NCBI RefSeq assembly: GCF_910594005.1
Contig: NC_057826.1
Location: 22,105,501-22,169,500, forward strand
Direction of reading: 5' to 3'
DNA length: 64,000 nucleotides
Source of the DNA: Cervus elaphus
Taxonomy: Eukaryota > Chordata > Mammalia > Artiodactyla > Cervidae
Below, in pieces: positions 1 to 10,895 of the stretch. The position numbers and the translations under genes were made by a program. Below the pieces are notes generated by a model. It was given only the letters and a program-made list of their open reading frames with translations. It did not search any database and was not told the DNA's origin. Position 1 is the stretch's first letter. The number at the start of each line of letters is the position of its first letter.

Positions 1-16
1 TGTGAGGGGTTGTCTA

Positions 17-228
17 CCAGCGGTTCTCAACAGGGGACAGTGTGGCACCTCCCCCCAACAGGGGCTTTGGAAGTGTTTGGGGGGTGTTTTTTTGATTGTC
101 GAAAGTCACATCAGGAAGGGCACTATTGACTTACCAAGGTTGCTAAACGGCCTACACTAGGTAGACAGTCCCATGTAACCAAGAATTGACCTGCCCCCAG
201 TGCCAACACCCTGGGGGAGAAGACCAGC
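17..228 (+). mobile_element. MER5A-like hAT DNA transposon remnant
   Basis: The 5' end reads like the MER5A terminus (accagcggttctcaac), and the middle keeps the family's 'gctaaac.gcctaca' and 'agacagtcccatgtaac.aagaatt' segments. MER5A is a short non-autonomous hAT element mobilised early in placental history. This copy is heavily diverged and contains no coding sequence. Confidence 0.75.
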
Positions 229-289
229 ACGTCTGGGAGGGACAGAGAGAAACGAGGGCACAGCCGCTTCTCAGCAGCAGCCTAGTATC

Positions 290-462
290 ACCGCGCTGAG
301 ACAGGGTTACTGGATCGCCCAGGTTTTCCAGCAAAGCCAGAAATGTAGATGATGATGTAAAATTTCCTGATTTTCAAAAAACACTGCATGGGCCAAACAA
401 AACACATCTGTGAGCCAGATTTGGCCCTCAGGTTGCCAATTTGCAAACCCGTCTTAGAGAAA
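290..462. mobile_element. MER-type DNA transposon fragment (hAT-like)
   Basis: The stretch ending 'gagccagatttggccctcag' then 'ttgccaatttgcaaaccc' resembles the 'gggccggatccggccc...gccagtttg' end common to several mammalian hAT MER families. The family is not resolved. Open frames across it are chance frames. Confidence 0.4.
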
Positions 463-519
463 GACACAGTCCCTGTCTTCATGAGAGTATAACAGAGCCC
501 TTATGAGTTCAAGTTCAGG

Positions 520-725
520 TTCAAGAGTGGACAAACCTGGGTTCAAATTGCAGCTCTGTCATTCACTACCTACGATTTCAGGCAAGTAAACATCCTGTGA
601 ACCTCACTTTCCTACTCCATAAAACAGAACACTCATTGGGACTGTTGTGAAGATTAATCTTAGCAGAAGTCCCCAACAACTTGCACATGGGGAATGCATA
701 ATAAAGTAGAATGACCATTATTATT
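520..725 (+). mobile_element. MIR SINE
   Basis: Collinear with the MIR consensus: 'cctgggttcaaattgcagctctgtcattcactacc', then a degraded 'ggcaagtaa...cctca.tttcctactccataaaa', then 'attgttgtgaagatta' and a tail with 'attattatta'. MIRs are tRNA-derived SINEs that used L2 machinery and are fixed in all placentals. Confidence 0.75.
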
Positions 726-754
726 AAGTATGTCACAGCCTAAAACAAGCACCT

Positions 755-870
755 ACTGTGTACGGCACACTGTGCTAAGGACTTAACAAATAAGTGCAAG
801 AGAGAGTCCTTGACCCAAAGGGGTTTTCATTCTGGAAAGAGAGAGAAACTGGATAGTGTGAGTCAGTCAG
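755..870 (+). mobile_element. L2 LINE 3' fragment (or related)
   Basis: 'caagcacctactgtgtacgg' followed by 'cactgtgctaaggac' and 'agtccttgacccaaagg' follows the L2 3' order (cacctactatgtgccaggcactgtgct... gtccctgccctcaagg). Short and diverged. Confidence 0.5.
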
Positions 871-2146
871 CTGTAAGAATGTTACCTGCATCAGTTACAG
901 GCGACCAGAGGAGGGTCCTTTGTGTGGAGGGGGGTCAGGGTGTATGTGTGGGGGGTCCTTCCAGACAGAGAGGGAGCAGGAGGGACAGGCCAAACAAAGG
1001 CGAGATAATATAATCATCATAATAACTGGTTACTACAGTGGTAACTGTGACATGCTAGGCCCTCTCTAAGTACTCCATGGGTTGGTAAGTACACTCCTTT
1101 GGCTTCATACACATGAGGGACAAGGCATGAGATGGGAAGGGTCCCCTGGAGCTAGGGTATGGGGGTGCTGACTGCCAGGCCAGAGCATGGCAGACTATCT
1201 GACTTGTTGGCAGGGAAGGGGAAGCATGGAAATGACCTGTGGGGGTGGTCATCAGCGGTCGGTGAGCACAGGATAAAGCAGAAGTGGAGAGGAGAGAGCA
1301 GATTTGTGGGGAGACCCCGCGTGGGGCCTGGGAATGGGTGGGGAGCCCTGTGAAGGACACTTTCTTTACCAGGTCTCTGGATGGATGAAATTTGGGAGGT
1401 GGTGGGGGATGCTGCCAAAACTGACTGCCTCGGGGGGATAATGGGAATCTTATAGAAGGAAAACAATTTTAAACTTGTCTCTTCCCACCTGGATGCTCCT
1501 CTGGCTCTCCTCCACTAGCACGTCCATGTTCTCTGCTGATCAGGCCTTGTGGTTGTAAATATCTTTTCCTTAACTAATTTTGAAAATTTGGAAGCATCTC
1601 CTTCTTTTGCTAATGTACTATTATCTTCAAATCTCTCCAAAAAATACGCAGCCCCTCTTTGTCCCCAGCTCTCTAGAACAAAGATCATTGCCAGGGTCGA
1701 TGGCTTGAGCACAGCAAAGCTTCCAGAGTTCTGACCCTTCCAGGTTGGCTGATATAAAATCCCTTACTGCATACAAAGGAAGAGTGTGCAAATTCTGTGA
1801 AACAGTTTTTTTTTTTTTTTTTCATGGGGAAACTGGTAATCCACTAAAAGAACAAACTGTTTCCAAGCACTCCCACACCATTTATAGTCCAACAGGCAAA
1901 ATGCTGTTTATACACGAGACCCATCTACTTCTCAAAGTAGAGCAAGCCACACCTCTCCCAGAGAAGATTTTTGTTAGCTGCGATTATGATTTATTCCACA
2001 GGATGGAGAGTAATAAGACTATTAGGCTGGGCATGAGTGATGCCTGAGGCCCTCTAGCCATAACGTGTATTAGTCTGAACCAGTGCCGTTTCACTGCAAT
2101 GCATCTGTAAGAAAGAAAAACGCCACGAAAAATCACGGAACACCTC
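871..2146. other. Mostly single-copy stretch, no gene seen
   Basis: Contains a weak MIR-like piece (about 1015-1090) and an uninterrupted T run around 1806-1822. Open frames here on both strands are short, overlap one another and have no recognisable domain or splice context. Confidence 0.5.
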
Positions 2147-2155
2147 GATCCCACA

Positions 2156-2379
2156 GGTGGACTTCCCAGTGGCTCAGATGGTAAAGCGTCTGCCTACAAT
2201 GCGGGAGACCCAGGTTCGATCCCCGGGTCGGAAAGATCCCCTGGAGAAGGAAATGGCAACCCACTCCAGTACTCTTGCCTGGAAAATTCCATGGCCGGAA
2301 AAGCCTGGTGGGCTTACAGTCCACGGGGTCGCAAAGAGTTGGACATGACTCAGCAACTTCCTTTTCCTTTCTTTCTTTC
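2156..2379 (+). mobile_element. Bov-tA SINE, full length
   Basis: A tRNA-like head carries box A-like 'tggctcagatgg' near 2170 and box B-like 'ggttcgatccc' near 2213, giving an internal pol III promoter. It is followed by the BovA body ('ggagaaggaaatggcaaccc', 'gtcgcaaagagttggacatg') and a TTTC-rich tail. Flanking direct repeats 'gatcccaca' (2147-2155) and 'ggtcccaca' (2380-2388) are the target-site duplication. The open frames over it are SINE shadows. Confidence 0.93.
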
Positions 2380-2388
2380 GGTCCCACA

Positions 2389-3105
2389 ATGATGGTACAA
2401 CTCTCATTGGGGATCATGCTTCCAGGAAAGGACCCCTTGCTCTGAAGTGAGTCAAATGCTATTGGGTCTGCATTTCCAGGAGGCAAAGTGAACAAGCACA
2501 AGTATTTGGTGGACGGACACCGTGCAGAAGGGAGCATCTGTCTGTGGTAGACACAGGAAGGGAGTGGGGCCTACTGAGGAGAGCTGAGAGGGTCTCTCTA
2601 GGTTGCTACATTGGACCCTCAGATGTCCAAGACCCGCTAGTTCTTTTCCCAAAGCAGGACAGCCTATGTCCACCTTCAGAGACTCCCTGCCCCCCACCCC
2701 CAATTCTTCTCCTAGGTCCCACCCCAACCTGTGAAACACAGGCAGGACAGCTTGCAGAGGCAGAGTTATTAGACAGCAGTCTGAGCTGACCAACATTTTC
2801 ACAGGCTGCCTCCTCGTAGACGACAAGTTTCCTGTCCCCAGAGATGACCAAACATCAGCTCCACATCTATCAGCAGGGATTGCAGCTTCCTCAGAAACAA
2901 AGAAATACCTATCAGACCCTTCTTTCCTTCTTCTAGAACCTCCTATAAAAATGTGTCTGGGACATGGATGAAGTACCAGATATAGGCTAACAATCCCATG
3001 GTTACTGGGCCCTGTGATTTGGTGCAGGTCATTTCTCTTTGGTCAAATGGGGATTTGGGCTCAAAGAAATCTGAGCTGGCTCCTGGGGTGAACATTCTGT
3101 GACTT
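2389..3105. other. Single-copy stretch, no gene seen
   Basis: No repeat, RNA or exon structure recognised. Overlapping open frames of 80-130 codons occur on both strands in C-rich DNA around 2600-2800, as expected by chance. Confidence 0.45.
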
Positions 3106-3352
3106 GTAGTTGTTGTTGTTTAGTCACTCAGTCTTGTCCGACTCTTTGAGACCCCATGGATGCAGCACGCCAGTCTTCGCTGTCCTTCACTATGTCCTGG
3201 AGTTTACTCAAAATCATGTACATCATGTCAATGATGCCATCCAACCATCTTATCCTCTGTCACCCTCTTTTCCTCCTGCCCTCATTCTTTCCCAGTATCA
3301 AGGTCTTTTCCAGTGAGTCAGCTCTTTGCATCAGATGGCCAAAGTATTGGAC
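3106..3352 (-). mobile_element. BovB LINE 3' end, older host copy (left part)
   Basis: Reads as the reverse complement of the BovB 3' end: TTG-repeat tail side, 'gtcactcagtcttgtccgac', then 'ccatccaaccatcttatcctc' and 'gatggccaaagtattgg'. Its continuation ('tccaatgaatattcagg' to 'ttaggattgactgg') reappears at 3944-3985 after an interruption by a plus-strand BovB, so this is the outer, older insertion. Confidence 0.85.
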
Positions 3353-3941
3353 TTTAGCATTAATCAATGGAAACAGTGAGAGACTTTATTTCTTTGGGCT
3401 CCAAAATCACTGCAGATGGTGAATGCAGCCATGAAATTAAAAGACACTTGCTCCTTGGAAGAAAAGCTATGACAAACCTAGACAGCATGTTTAAAAGCAG
3501 AGACATTACTTTGCCAACAAAGGTCCATCTATTCAAAGCTATGGTTTTTCCAGTAGTCATGTATGGATGTGAGAGTAGGACTATAAAGAAAGCTGAGCGC
3601 CAAAGAATTGATGCTTTTGAATCATGGTGTTGTAGAAGACTCTTGAGAGTCCCTTGGACTGCAAAGAGATCCAACCAGCCCATCCTAAAGGAAATCAGTC
3701 CTGAATATTCATTGGGATGCGAAGAACTGACTCATTTGAAGACCCTGATGCTGGGAAAGATTGAAGGCAGGAGGAGAAGGGGACGACAGAGGATGAGATG
3801 GTTGGATGGCATCACCGATGCAGTGGACATGAATTTGAGTAAGCTCTGGGAGTTGGTGATGGACAGGGAGGCCTGGCATGCTGCAGTCCATGGGGTCGCA
3901 AAGAGTCGGACACGACTGAGTGACTGAACTGAACTGAACTG
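3353..3941 (+). mobile_element. BovB LINE 3' fragment with RT C-terminal ORF remnant
   Basis: Carries an open frame at 3367-3927 matching the C-terminal part of the BovB (RTE-type) reverse transcriptase. Visible landmarks are 'KAMTNLDSMFKSRDITLPTK', 'VMYGCES', 'RRLLRVPWTAKRSNQPILK', 'RRRRGRQRMRWLDGITD' and 'DREAWHAAVHGVAKSRTR'. The endonuclease and polymerase core are missing, so it cannot retrotranspose. About 45-50 bases are deleted near 3715 relative to the other copies (the 'LMLKLKLQYFGHL' segment is gone). It ends in the typical ACTGA repeat tail and sits inside the minus-strand BovB. Confidence 0.92.
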
Positions 3942-3943
3942 AT

Positions 3944-3985
3944 TCCAATGAATATTCAGGACTGATTTCCTTTAGGATTGACTGG
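3944..3985 (-). mobile_element. BovB LINE, right part of the interrupted host copy
   Basis: 'tccaatgaatattcagg' followed by 'ctgatttcctttaggattg' continues in order the minus-strand BovB that stops at 3352. A few bases around the junction are changed, so an exact target duplication is not readable. Confidence 0.8.
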
Positions 3986-5103
3986 ACAGTGGCTCAGAAA
4001 ATGGGGCCATTCCAAGTCCAGCTCAGAGCCTTAGGATTAGCTTTGTCCTTCAGACAGGAGGGACAGCTGGAAGCATTATCTGGTGGTTTTAGAAGGACTC
4101 GACATGGCCCTGGGCTCTAAGTTCTCTCTGCTCCCACCCTGACTCCCAGTGCCTGAAATGTCAGCCTCCTAGTTATTCCCTGGGGATTTGAATCCTCCCA
4201 GAGACTGATCAGGGGTTCTGCACTCAAATGCAAATTATGCCATTAAATGCTGTAGGGGTGGGAGGGGGGATTAGCTGACAACCCTGGGAGCCTTGCCTGA
4301 GGCCCTTGGGAGTGACAGCCCCCCACAGGGGTAGGTCAGGAGGGAAAGAGTAGAAAAAGGGAGAGAGCTCAGGAGGGGTCAGAGGCTCTGGCCACCCCCA
4401 CTTCATTTCCAGTGTGCTCTGGAACACAGCCCTGGGTTGGGGACTAATCCTCAGGCCACTCACTCTCGGCATTGTCATGGCAGGTCAGGACCCCCACCCC
4501 ATGTGTCACGGGTTACACTTTTGGCCCAAAGTGCCCTGTGCTAACTTGCAATTCTCCTAGGCTAGGCTCAGAAACCAGGCACATCCCTTGCTCCTTTCCT
4601 TTCTCAGAGGCTCAGAGAAGTTAGGATTGAAAGCAAGGGCAGGGGGCCTGCTGAGGCTGCAGCTTGGGGAAGGGCACACAGTGAGCGGCAGGGCCAGCTA
4701 GGAACCAGCTCCAACAGAGCAAACCAAGCTCTCCTTCCTGCCCTCTCCCCATTCCACCCTACAACCCTTTCCAATCAGCCAGTCTAAAATTACCATATTT
4801 ACAGCATCTGCAGCCAAGCCGAGCACTAAACAAGATGAATAGCCATGACGCACGAGCTGAGTAAAGTATGCGGCAGGGCTAGGCTGGGCTGGGCTGGGCA
4901 CCAGGGTGAGTGAGCCACAGAGGGAGACTGGTGTGGTCCCAGGTGGGGTGATGGACAGGATTCACCCGGCACTAAATGGAAGTGAGAGAGGGGCAAGGAG
5001 GCCCATGCAATGTCAGTCTGCTAGAAAGAGAGGGAGACGGAGCACTTGACAAAGGCGGGGAGAGATAGAGACAGGGTGCTATAGATAAATGGATGGATAT
5101 AGT
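3986..5103. other. Single-copy stretch, no gene seen
   Basis: A weak MIR-like segment lies around 4600-4690 ('ctcagagaagtta', 'gggcacacagtgagcggcag'). Short GGGCT tandem copies occur at about 4876-4897 and GGAT-type short repeats approach 5100. No coding signal. Confidence 0.45.
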
Positions 5104-5112
5104 TAGATGGAT

Positions 5113-5342
5113 GTGCTGTGATGTGCTAAGTCGCTTCAGTCTTGCCCGACTCATTACAGCCCTATTGACCATAGCCTGCCAGGCTCCTCTGTCCATGGGA
5201 TTCTCCAGGAAAGAATACTGGAGTGGGTTGCCATGTCCTTCTCTAGGAGTTCTTCCTGACCCAGGGATTAAACCTGTGTCTCTTACCTTTCTTGTATTGG
5301 TAGGTGGGTTCTTTACCACCAGCACCACCTGGGAAGCTGAGA
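5113..5342 (-). mobile_element. Bov-tA SINE
   Basis: Reverse-complement Bov-tA: the BovA body is at left ('ctaagtcgcttcagtcttgc'), and the tRNA-like head at right ends 'accacctgggaagct'. Perfect 9-bp flanking repeats 'tagatggat' (5104-5112 and 5343-5351) mark the target site, which lies in a GATA/GGAT-rich run. Confidence 0.92.
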
Positions 5343-5363
5343 TAGATGGATAGATAGATAGAA
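5343..5363. repeat. GATA/GATG short tandem repeat
   Basis: Several copies of 'gata'/'gatg' follow the SINE. The same motif precedes it near 5090-5112, so the SINE probably split a pre-existing simple repeat. Confidence 0.7.
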
Positions 5364-5466
5364 TATGAGAATATGATGCTAACTTTACAAAGCTTCTCCT
5401 TTTCCTCCTTTTGCTTTCCTCCCTAAGAAGAAACTGTTGAGGCCTGTAAGACAGGATCCTTTAAAT

Positions 5467-5468
<2 letters not shown>

Positions 5469-5499
<31 letters not shown>
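5469..5499. repeat. (TG)n microsatellite
   Basis: About 15 uninterrupted TG units. Cysteine/valine-rich and histidine/threonine-rich open frames across it are artefacts of the dinucleotide repeat. Confidence 0.97.
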
Positions 5500-5500
<1 letters not shown>

Positions 5501-6659
5501 GTGGGAGTCCTCCCCTGGAGACTTGCTTTGACCTCTTACAGTGAGACACCCACGTCTCTGAGTCCACTTCCCCCAAGCAGCCTTTTCCAGGTAAGCTCTG
5601 CTCAGCCACACAGACTAAATGACTCCATTCATAGAAAGGGTCTGAAAGTCTGGGTGATGGAGCTCTGGGAGAAACCAGGGGGACGATGGGAATGTGTTCT
5701 GAGTCAGGGTGTCCAGCATTCTGTCCTAGCCTGGTCTGTTTTTTCCCTGGGAGTGAAAACGCCCGCACAAAGAGAATGGAGACTCAAGACCTGCAGATGC
5801 TTTCTCAGAGAATTTCAGAGCCAGGAGGAGCCTAAATCCACCAGTGATAAGGGGAAGAGATGGGCTAAGGAATCTAGGTCCGCAGACTCAGAGACGTGAC
5901 CTGATTCTCCCATCCTGAGGCTCACAGAAGATTCCCTGGCACCCTAGGGCTCTGAGTGAGCTGGACTGCTGGACCCCTGTGCTCCTCCCTGGAGTCAGAG
6001 CACCTCCACTTTGGTCTGCTTTCCAAGCTTCTCTTTAGGTTTTCAGTTCTTTTCCACAACATTTTCAGTGATGAAAATCAGTGTGGAAATCACTGGTCTG
6101 TCCTGGCAAGCAGGAAGTGGAAAGCAGTACAAGGTGGCTGGAAGGCAGGCAGACAGAAGGAGTGTCTGTAGAAACAGGGATGTGGCAGAGGACGCTGAGA
6201 AAAGAAGTGAGCACCGAGGGGAGGTTGGGATCAGCTCTTCCGTGTGAACTAGCTCTCAGAAGAAACCTTCTCCCTGAGAGAACTGGAACCAGCCACCAGC
6301 CACCATCACCCTGCTGGACCCTGGACCGGGCTGTTTGTCAAGCAACTATCAAGTTCCCTTGAGCCATTTTCAGCAAAAGGTGATAAGAGGCAGGACGTGC
6401 TGGTGTTGGAGTCGTAACTGCCCACCCAAAAGTGTTTCCAAGCTGAGACATCCTTAAACAGGCATACCATGCAGCACATGTCTAAATCTGACCCTGCCCT
6501 CAGGGTCTTTCAGAATGTGAAAATACTGATAAACTACACAGAAGTGTTTCTGTTCTTCTCTGTGGCCCAGAATTGCTAAGGACCGCCCTACATCATTAAT
6601 ATGGGAAGAAGTAGGCAGTCAGTCACCAAGATGGTGGCTACCATTCTCTTGGCTCTGTC
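5500..6659. other. Single-copy stretch, no gene seen
   Basis: No recognised repeat or RNA. Frames of 60-140 codons overlap in several phases near 5500-5900 and 6000-6360. None shows domains or clear splice sites. Confidence 0.45.
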
Positions 6660-6880
6660 CTGTGTGTGTGTGTGTGCTCAGTTGTGTCCAACTCTTGGCA
6701 ATCCCACGGACTGTAGCCCTCCGGGGTCCTCTGTCCATGGGATTTCCCAGGTAAGAATACTGGAGAGAGTTGCTATTTCCTTCTCCAAGGGATCTTCCCA
6801 ACCCAGGGATCAAAACTGTGTCTCTTGCATCTCCTGCATTGGCAGGCAGATTCTTTACCAACTGTGCCATCTGGGAAGCC
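6660..6880 (-). mobile_element. Bov-tA SINE with (TG)9 at its 3' tail
   Basis: Reverse-complement Bov-tA from 'gctcagttgtgtccaactc' to the head 'accaactgtgccatctggga'. Its tail side is a run of TG units at 6661-6676, a common outcome of microsatellite growth at SINE tails. No clear target duplication was found. Confidence 0.9.
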
Positions 6881-7019
6881 CTGGGTAGACCCATATTTCT
6901 CAATTAGCCAGGAGTCCCTGCTCCCTTCTCCTCCTATCTCTGAGGCCTCATCTTCTGTCTCCTCCACTGGCTCCTCTTTTCCAACTGCCCTTAAATTTTA
7001 TTTCTTCCAGGTTTGGGCT

Positions 7020-7480
7020 TCTGCCTTCTCTGAACTCTACTGAGTGCCCTTATTCTCTGATGGCTCCATTCATCACTGAAACCCTGTGACCTCAGCCCCC
7101 ACCACCTCCTGAATTGCCTGCATATATTTCCAACTGTCTGCAGAACATCTCCAGTTGGACGTTCTACAGTTGTCTCAAATCACACATGTCCAAAACTGAT
7201 CTCATTATCTACGCTCTCCTGCTTCCCATGACAAGCCCCTCCACGGCCCCTCCCCTGTCCTTTCTCTTTCAGCCAGTAATATCACCGGGCACTCAAACAT
7301 CCCAATGGAAACCTTAGACTCACCCCTGACCCCTCTTTCTCCCAGATCAAGGTCTGTTGGTATTAGCTCTGATGAGCCCTTTAACTCTCTCTCCCTTCCA
7401 TCTGTGCCACCTTTAGGCTCTTAGCATCTCTCTGCTATTACAATCCCTTCTACGGGATCTCCCAGGCTTGCATCTCCCTC
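7020..7480 (+). mobile_element. L2 LINE fragment, ORF2 end region
   Basis: Matches the L2 consensus order: 'tccaactgtctgcagaacat', 'atctccagttggacgttct', 'atgtccaaaactgatctc', 'gacccctctttctcccaga'. The frame is destroyed. Confidence 0.65.
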
Positions 7481-7514
7481 TGCTTTACAAACAGGAGACA
7501 ATTGTCTAAACACA

Positions 7515-7690
7515 GATTAGATTCAGTACACATTTGCTAAGGGTCCACTCTGTGCCAGAACTGGGCATACAACAATAATAGGACGCGGAGGATCTCTGTC
7601 CTCATGGGGCTCACATCTCAGTTAGGGAGTCAAAGGGTAAAAACACAAGACACATGAGTGAATAAAATACTTTTAAATTGTAGTAATAAG
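7515..7690 (+). mobile_element. L2/MIR-related 3' fragment
   Basis: 'cactctgtgccagaactggg' and 'catacaacaataatagg', then 'ctgtcctcatggggctcac', match the generic 'tgtgccaggcactgggcatacaacaatg...ctcatggagctcac' block. Out of order with the surrounding L2, so probably a separate insertion. Confidence 0.5.
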
Positions 7691-7729
7691 GGGTAGGGTG
7701 AGTATCTGTGCCCCCAGCCATGTAAAGAT

Positions 7730-7965
7730 CTTCAAAGATTCTTCATATCTATGGAATGGAGTTCAACTCCTCAGCTTGGCATGTGAGGCCCTTGCCAATC
7801 TGGCCCAATCTTTTTTCAGTTCCTCTTCCACAACTTTCTCTATCCTCAAGCCCCTCCGTTCTATGCTCTAAATCCCTTTCATCTTTGAATCCCAAGTCCC
7901 TTGATACTGGCAAATAACAGATGGGTAATAAATGTTTAGGGAATCAATGTGTGGATGAATGAATG
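7730..7965 (+). mobile_element. L2 LINE 3' part and tail
   Basis: 'aactcctcagcttggcatg' followed by 'tgaggcccttgccaatctgg' is the L2 block 'ctcctcagcctggcattcaaggcc...gatctggcc'. The tail 'aataaatgtttagggaatca' with 'gaatgaatgatgg' is the L2 3' terminus. Confidence 0.65.
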
Positions 7966-8099
7966 ATGGATAGGGTTCCAACCAGAGTAATGCCCTCTCC
8001 CCTTTCTCCTGTCTGCTCTTTGATGAAGCTTCTTTGCAATGACTCCTTCCCCTGAGTCTCCATGGTGTTTCCACTGTTTCTGCTCCAGGTACTTGTAAC

Positions 8100-8205
8100 A
8101 TTTGACTGTCTCTCCTGCTAGCCTGCTAAGGCATTGAGGGCGGTCTTGTTCCATTCTGAAAAAATGCCTGGCACAGAGTGGGTGCATGAAACAAGCCAGT
8201 TGAAT
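8100..8205 (+). mobile_element. L2-type 3' end fragment
   Basis: 'aatgcctggcacagagtggg' and 'tgcatgaaacaagccagttg' resemble the 'gtgcctggcacatagtaggtgctcaataaat' end. Short and diverged. Confidence 0.4.
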
Positions 8206-9725
8206 TGACTGTGAAGAGCATGAAGCAAAGGCAAGTGATTGTTGTCCTTTGTAGACTATTTCCTGCTAAAACAATTTCAGTGGCCAAAATATTTGGATGG
8301 AAAGAAGTAGTGTGGAGACATCCATTGCCAAGTGGATGGCCAGAGGCACACACCTCCTCCTGTTCAAGGAATAGCTTCAAAAAGCCTAACTTTGTCACTG
8401 TCTTTGCCTTTGAAAATATTTTTGCACAACCAAGGAGAGAACAATGAAGCAGATATGTGTCAGTGGAGACTGGTGCTCAAAGATTTGCCTGTATTCATGT
8501 GAACAGACCTTCCCCTGGGTTGTGAGTTGGTTCTAGGGTTCAGTTCATCCCTTCAAAGGATGTGCAAAGAAACAGCACCATTTCCATCCTAGTAACTAGG
8601 GTGCATGTTTCTTTCCATTGACCTTAAATGGAACCTATCTTCTGTGCTGTTCCCACCTCTCATTCTTGGAACTCCCTAATCATTATTCCCTAAGACCAGA
8701 ATAATTGGACACAGGGGTCTGTTGGTCTTTGGTAAATACATTCAGAGTCCCTGGCTCCTTTGGCAGGATGAGGGAAAAGTGGACAGGGAACCAAGAAAAA
8801 AATTGCAATAAAAATCCGATTAAAGGTAAGAATGAAAATAGGAGTTAGATTTTCTGAAATTTTTTTAGGCTTGGTGCCTGCTCTCAGAAAGGTACTGGGC
8901 ATATGCCAATCTGCCTGGCTTTCTCAAATCACTGTCGATTCATTTGAATTTCACACATGGTCACCTCATCCTCTTTTCTTTTCTCAGTCTCCCCAGAAAG
9001 CACCCCACCCCTGACCTGAGCATTTCATTACTCCTATGTCCTTAGGGACCATTTCAGATTTTTTTTCTTGACAGCCGTATTTTATTCACTCTGGTTCAAT
9101 GTCGCCAACTCAACTGTCCTCAGCCAAGCCTCCAAAGGAAATATGATCCACTTGCTGCGTCAGATCATTTGGAAATAGATACGATTGGCTTGGAGTCACT
9201 CCACGCAGGGCTATAAAATTGCTCTCCCTGCTTCTAAGTGGGTTGGGTCAAACCCAAACTGAGGCAAGAGGTTTCCAAGGAACACAGAGGAAAGGACTGG
9301 AGTAAGTGGTGGTGATTCAGTCCATGGACCTCTTGCTTCTGAGTCAGTATTAACCTTCCACTGGCAGCAAGTATATGTAGGCGGCCTTCACAGTCAAACT
9401 AAAACAGTGAGGTCTTCAACACTGGGGTTCATGAAACATTTTACAAGAGTAGCAAGGATGCAGGCTTGGTGTGAATCTCCTCATTCAAGCCAATTTCTAG
9501 CTTAAAATTTTGTGTTTCCAAAATAAATGAAGGTTAGCTAAATCAATTTTGAGATTTATGTATCTTGTGCAAAGTTGGCAGGGTGTCTATACTTCCATTG
9601 GGCCAGCTCCACAAAATACTATTGAAATTCTCACACGTATTGTCCCAAGTCTCTCTGGAATCTTAAATAGGGTTAATTTATTCTTTGAATTAATTTTGCA
9701 CTGTGTCATTTTGTTCTAATTAATT
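8206..9725. other. Single-copy stretch, no gene seen
   Basis: AT-moderate sequence with no recognised repeat, RNA or exon. A few frames of 60-90 codons overlap on both strands. Confidence 0.4.
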
Positions 9726-9727
9726 AA

Positions 9728-9912
9728 GAGGTGACTGGTATAATGAAAGAGCCTAAGTGGGGAATCAGAAAGCCAGGTCAAAGCTCAAGCTACGTCATTC
9801 ATTGGGCAACTCCCTTACAATACCTCAGCTGCCTCATCAATGAAATGGGAATTGTGCTACATGCTTTGCAAACCATAAAGTATCATATAAATATAGGAAG
9901 GTTTCGATCTTA
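9728..9912 (+). mobile_element. MIR-family CORE-SINE
   Basis: 'agagcctaagtggggaatca', 'tcattgggcaactcccttac', 'cctcatcaatgaaatggga' and the end 'gctttgcaaaccataaagta' match the MIR-type plan, with the end variant 'gcaaaccttaaagcgctat' seen in CORE-SINE relatives. Confidence 0.6.
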
Positions 9913-10217
9913 GAAATGCCTCTGTGATTGAAAATGAAGGGCTTCTCCAGATTCCACTGAAGTAGTGGGTCAAAACAGCATGATAGGGATATGAACGTGG
10001 GTGCTCAGATCAGCAGGACACTGGTCTGTTAGCAAGTCTAGTTCCTACTGAAGCAAAATCTTTTAATCTCATTAATTGGGATTTTTATATATCTTTTATT
10101 TGGAGTAAGTCTTAGAAGCAAGCTATTCAATCTTATACTCAATGGAAGAATTTTTCTAGATTTTCCTATCAAGAACATCATGGTAATGCTTAAAAATCAA
10201 TAATATGCCTTTGCTAT

Positions 10218-10884
10218 TGGTATAGCTACTCTGAACAATGTATGGATGATTTTTTAAAAATTAAAAATAGAGCTACCATATGATCCTATGGGCATATATC
10301 CAGAGAAAAGCATAAATTGAAAAGATACATGCACCCTAATGTTCATAGCAGCACTTTTTATAATAGCCAAGACTTGAAGTGGCCCTAATGTCCATTGACA
10401 GATGGATGGAAAAAGATGTGGTACATATACATATATACAATGAAATATTACTCAGCCATAAAAATGAAAAATGAAATAATGCCATTTGCAGCAACATTGA
10501 TGGACTGAGAGATTATCATACTAAGTCAGTCAGAGAAAGACAAATTATTATAGGAGATTGCTTACATGTGGAATCTAAAAAATGACACAAATGAGCTTAT
10601 TTACAAAACAGAAATAGATTCACAGACATAGAAAACAAATTTATGGTTGCCCAAGGGGAAAGAGGGGTGATAAATAAGGAGTTTGGGATTAAAATATACA
10701 TACTACTGTACATAAAATAGATAACCAACAAGGACCTACTGTATAGCAAGAGAACTATACTCAATACCTGGTAATAAACTATAATGGAAAAGAAAGTCAA
10801 TAAAAAGGATATATATATCCTATATATCTGAAACTAACACAATATTGTAAATCAACTATATTTTAATAAAAATTAAAGTGGAAT
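10218..10884 (+). mobile_element. L1 LINE 3' end, 5'-truncated
   Basis: ORF2 end and 3' UTR of a ruminant-type L1: 'gagctaccatatgatcctat', 'ctcagccataaaaatgaaaa', 'atgtggaatctaaaaaatga', 'acaatattgtaaatcaact'. The frame is broken. Target duplication 'aatatgcctttgctat' (10202-10217) versus 'agtatgcctttgccat' (10885-10900) brackets it. Confidence 0.9.
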
Positions 10885-10895
10885 AGTATGCCTTT

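Noticed and set aside
2156..2240. tRNA gene
   Set aside because: Box A/B-like sequence is the tRNA-derived head of Bov-tA, continuous with a SINE body. The same holds for the other Bov-tA copies.
3367..3927. 186-codon plus-strand ORF as a gene
   Set aside because: It is the C-terminal part of the BovB reverse transcriptase, repeated in six other places in the window and missing its catalytic core.
3106..3941. Twin priming of a single BovB
   Set aside because: The inverted left part is the same 3'-terminal region as the right part, not an upstream segment, and the left copy resumes after 3943, so nested insertion fits better.
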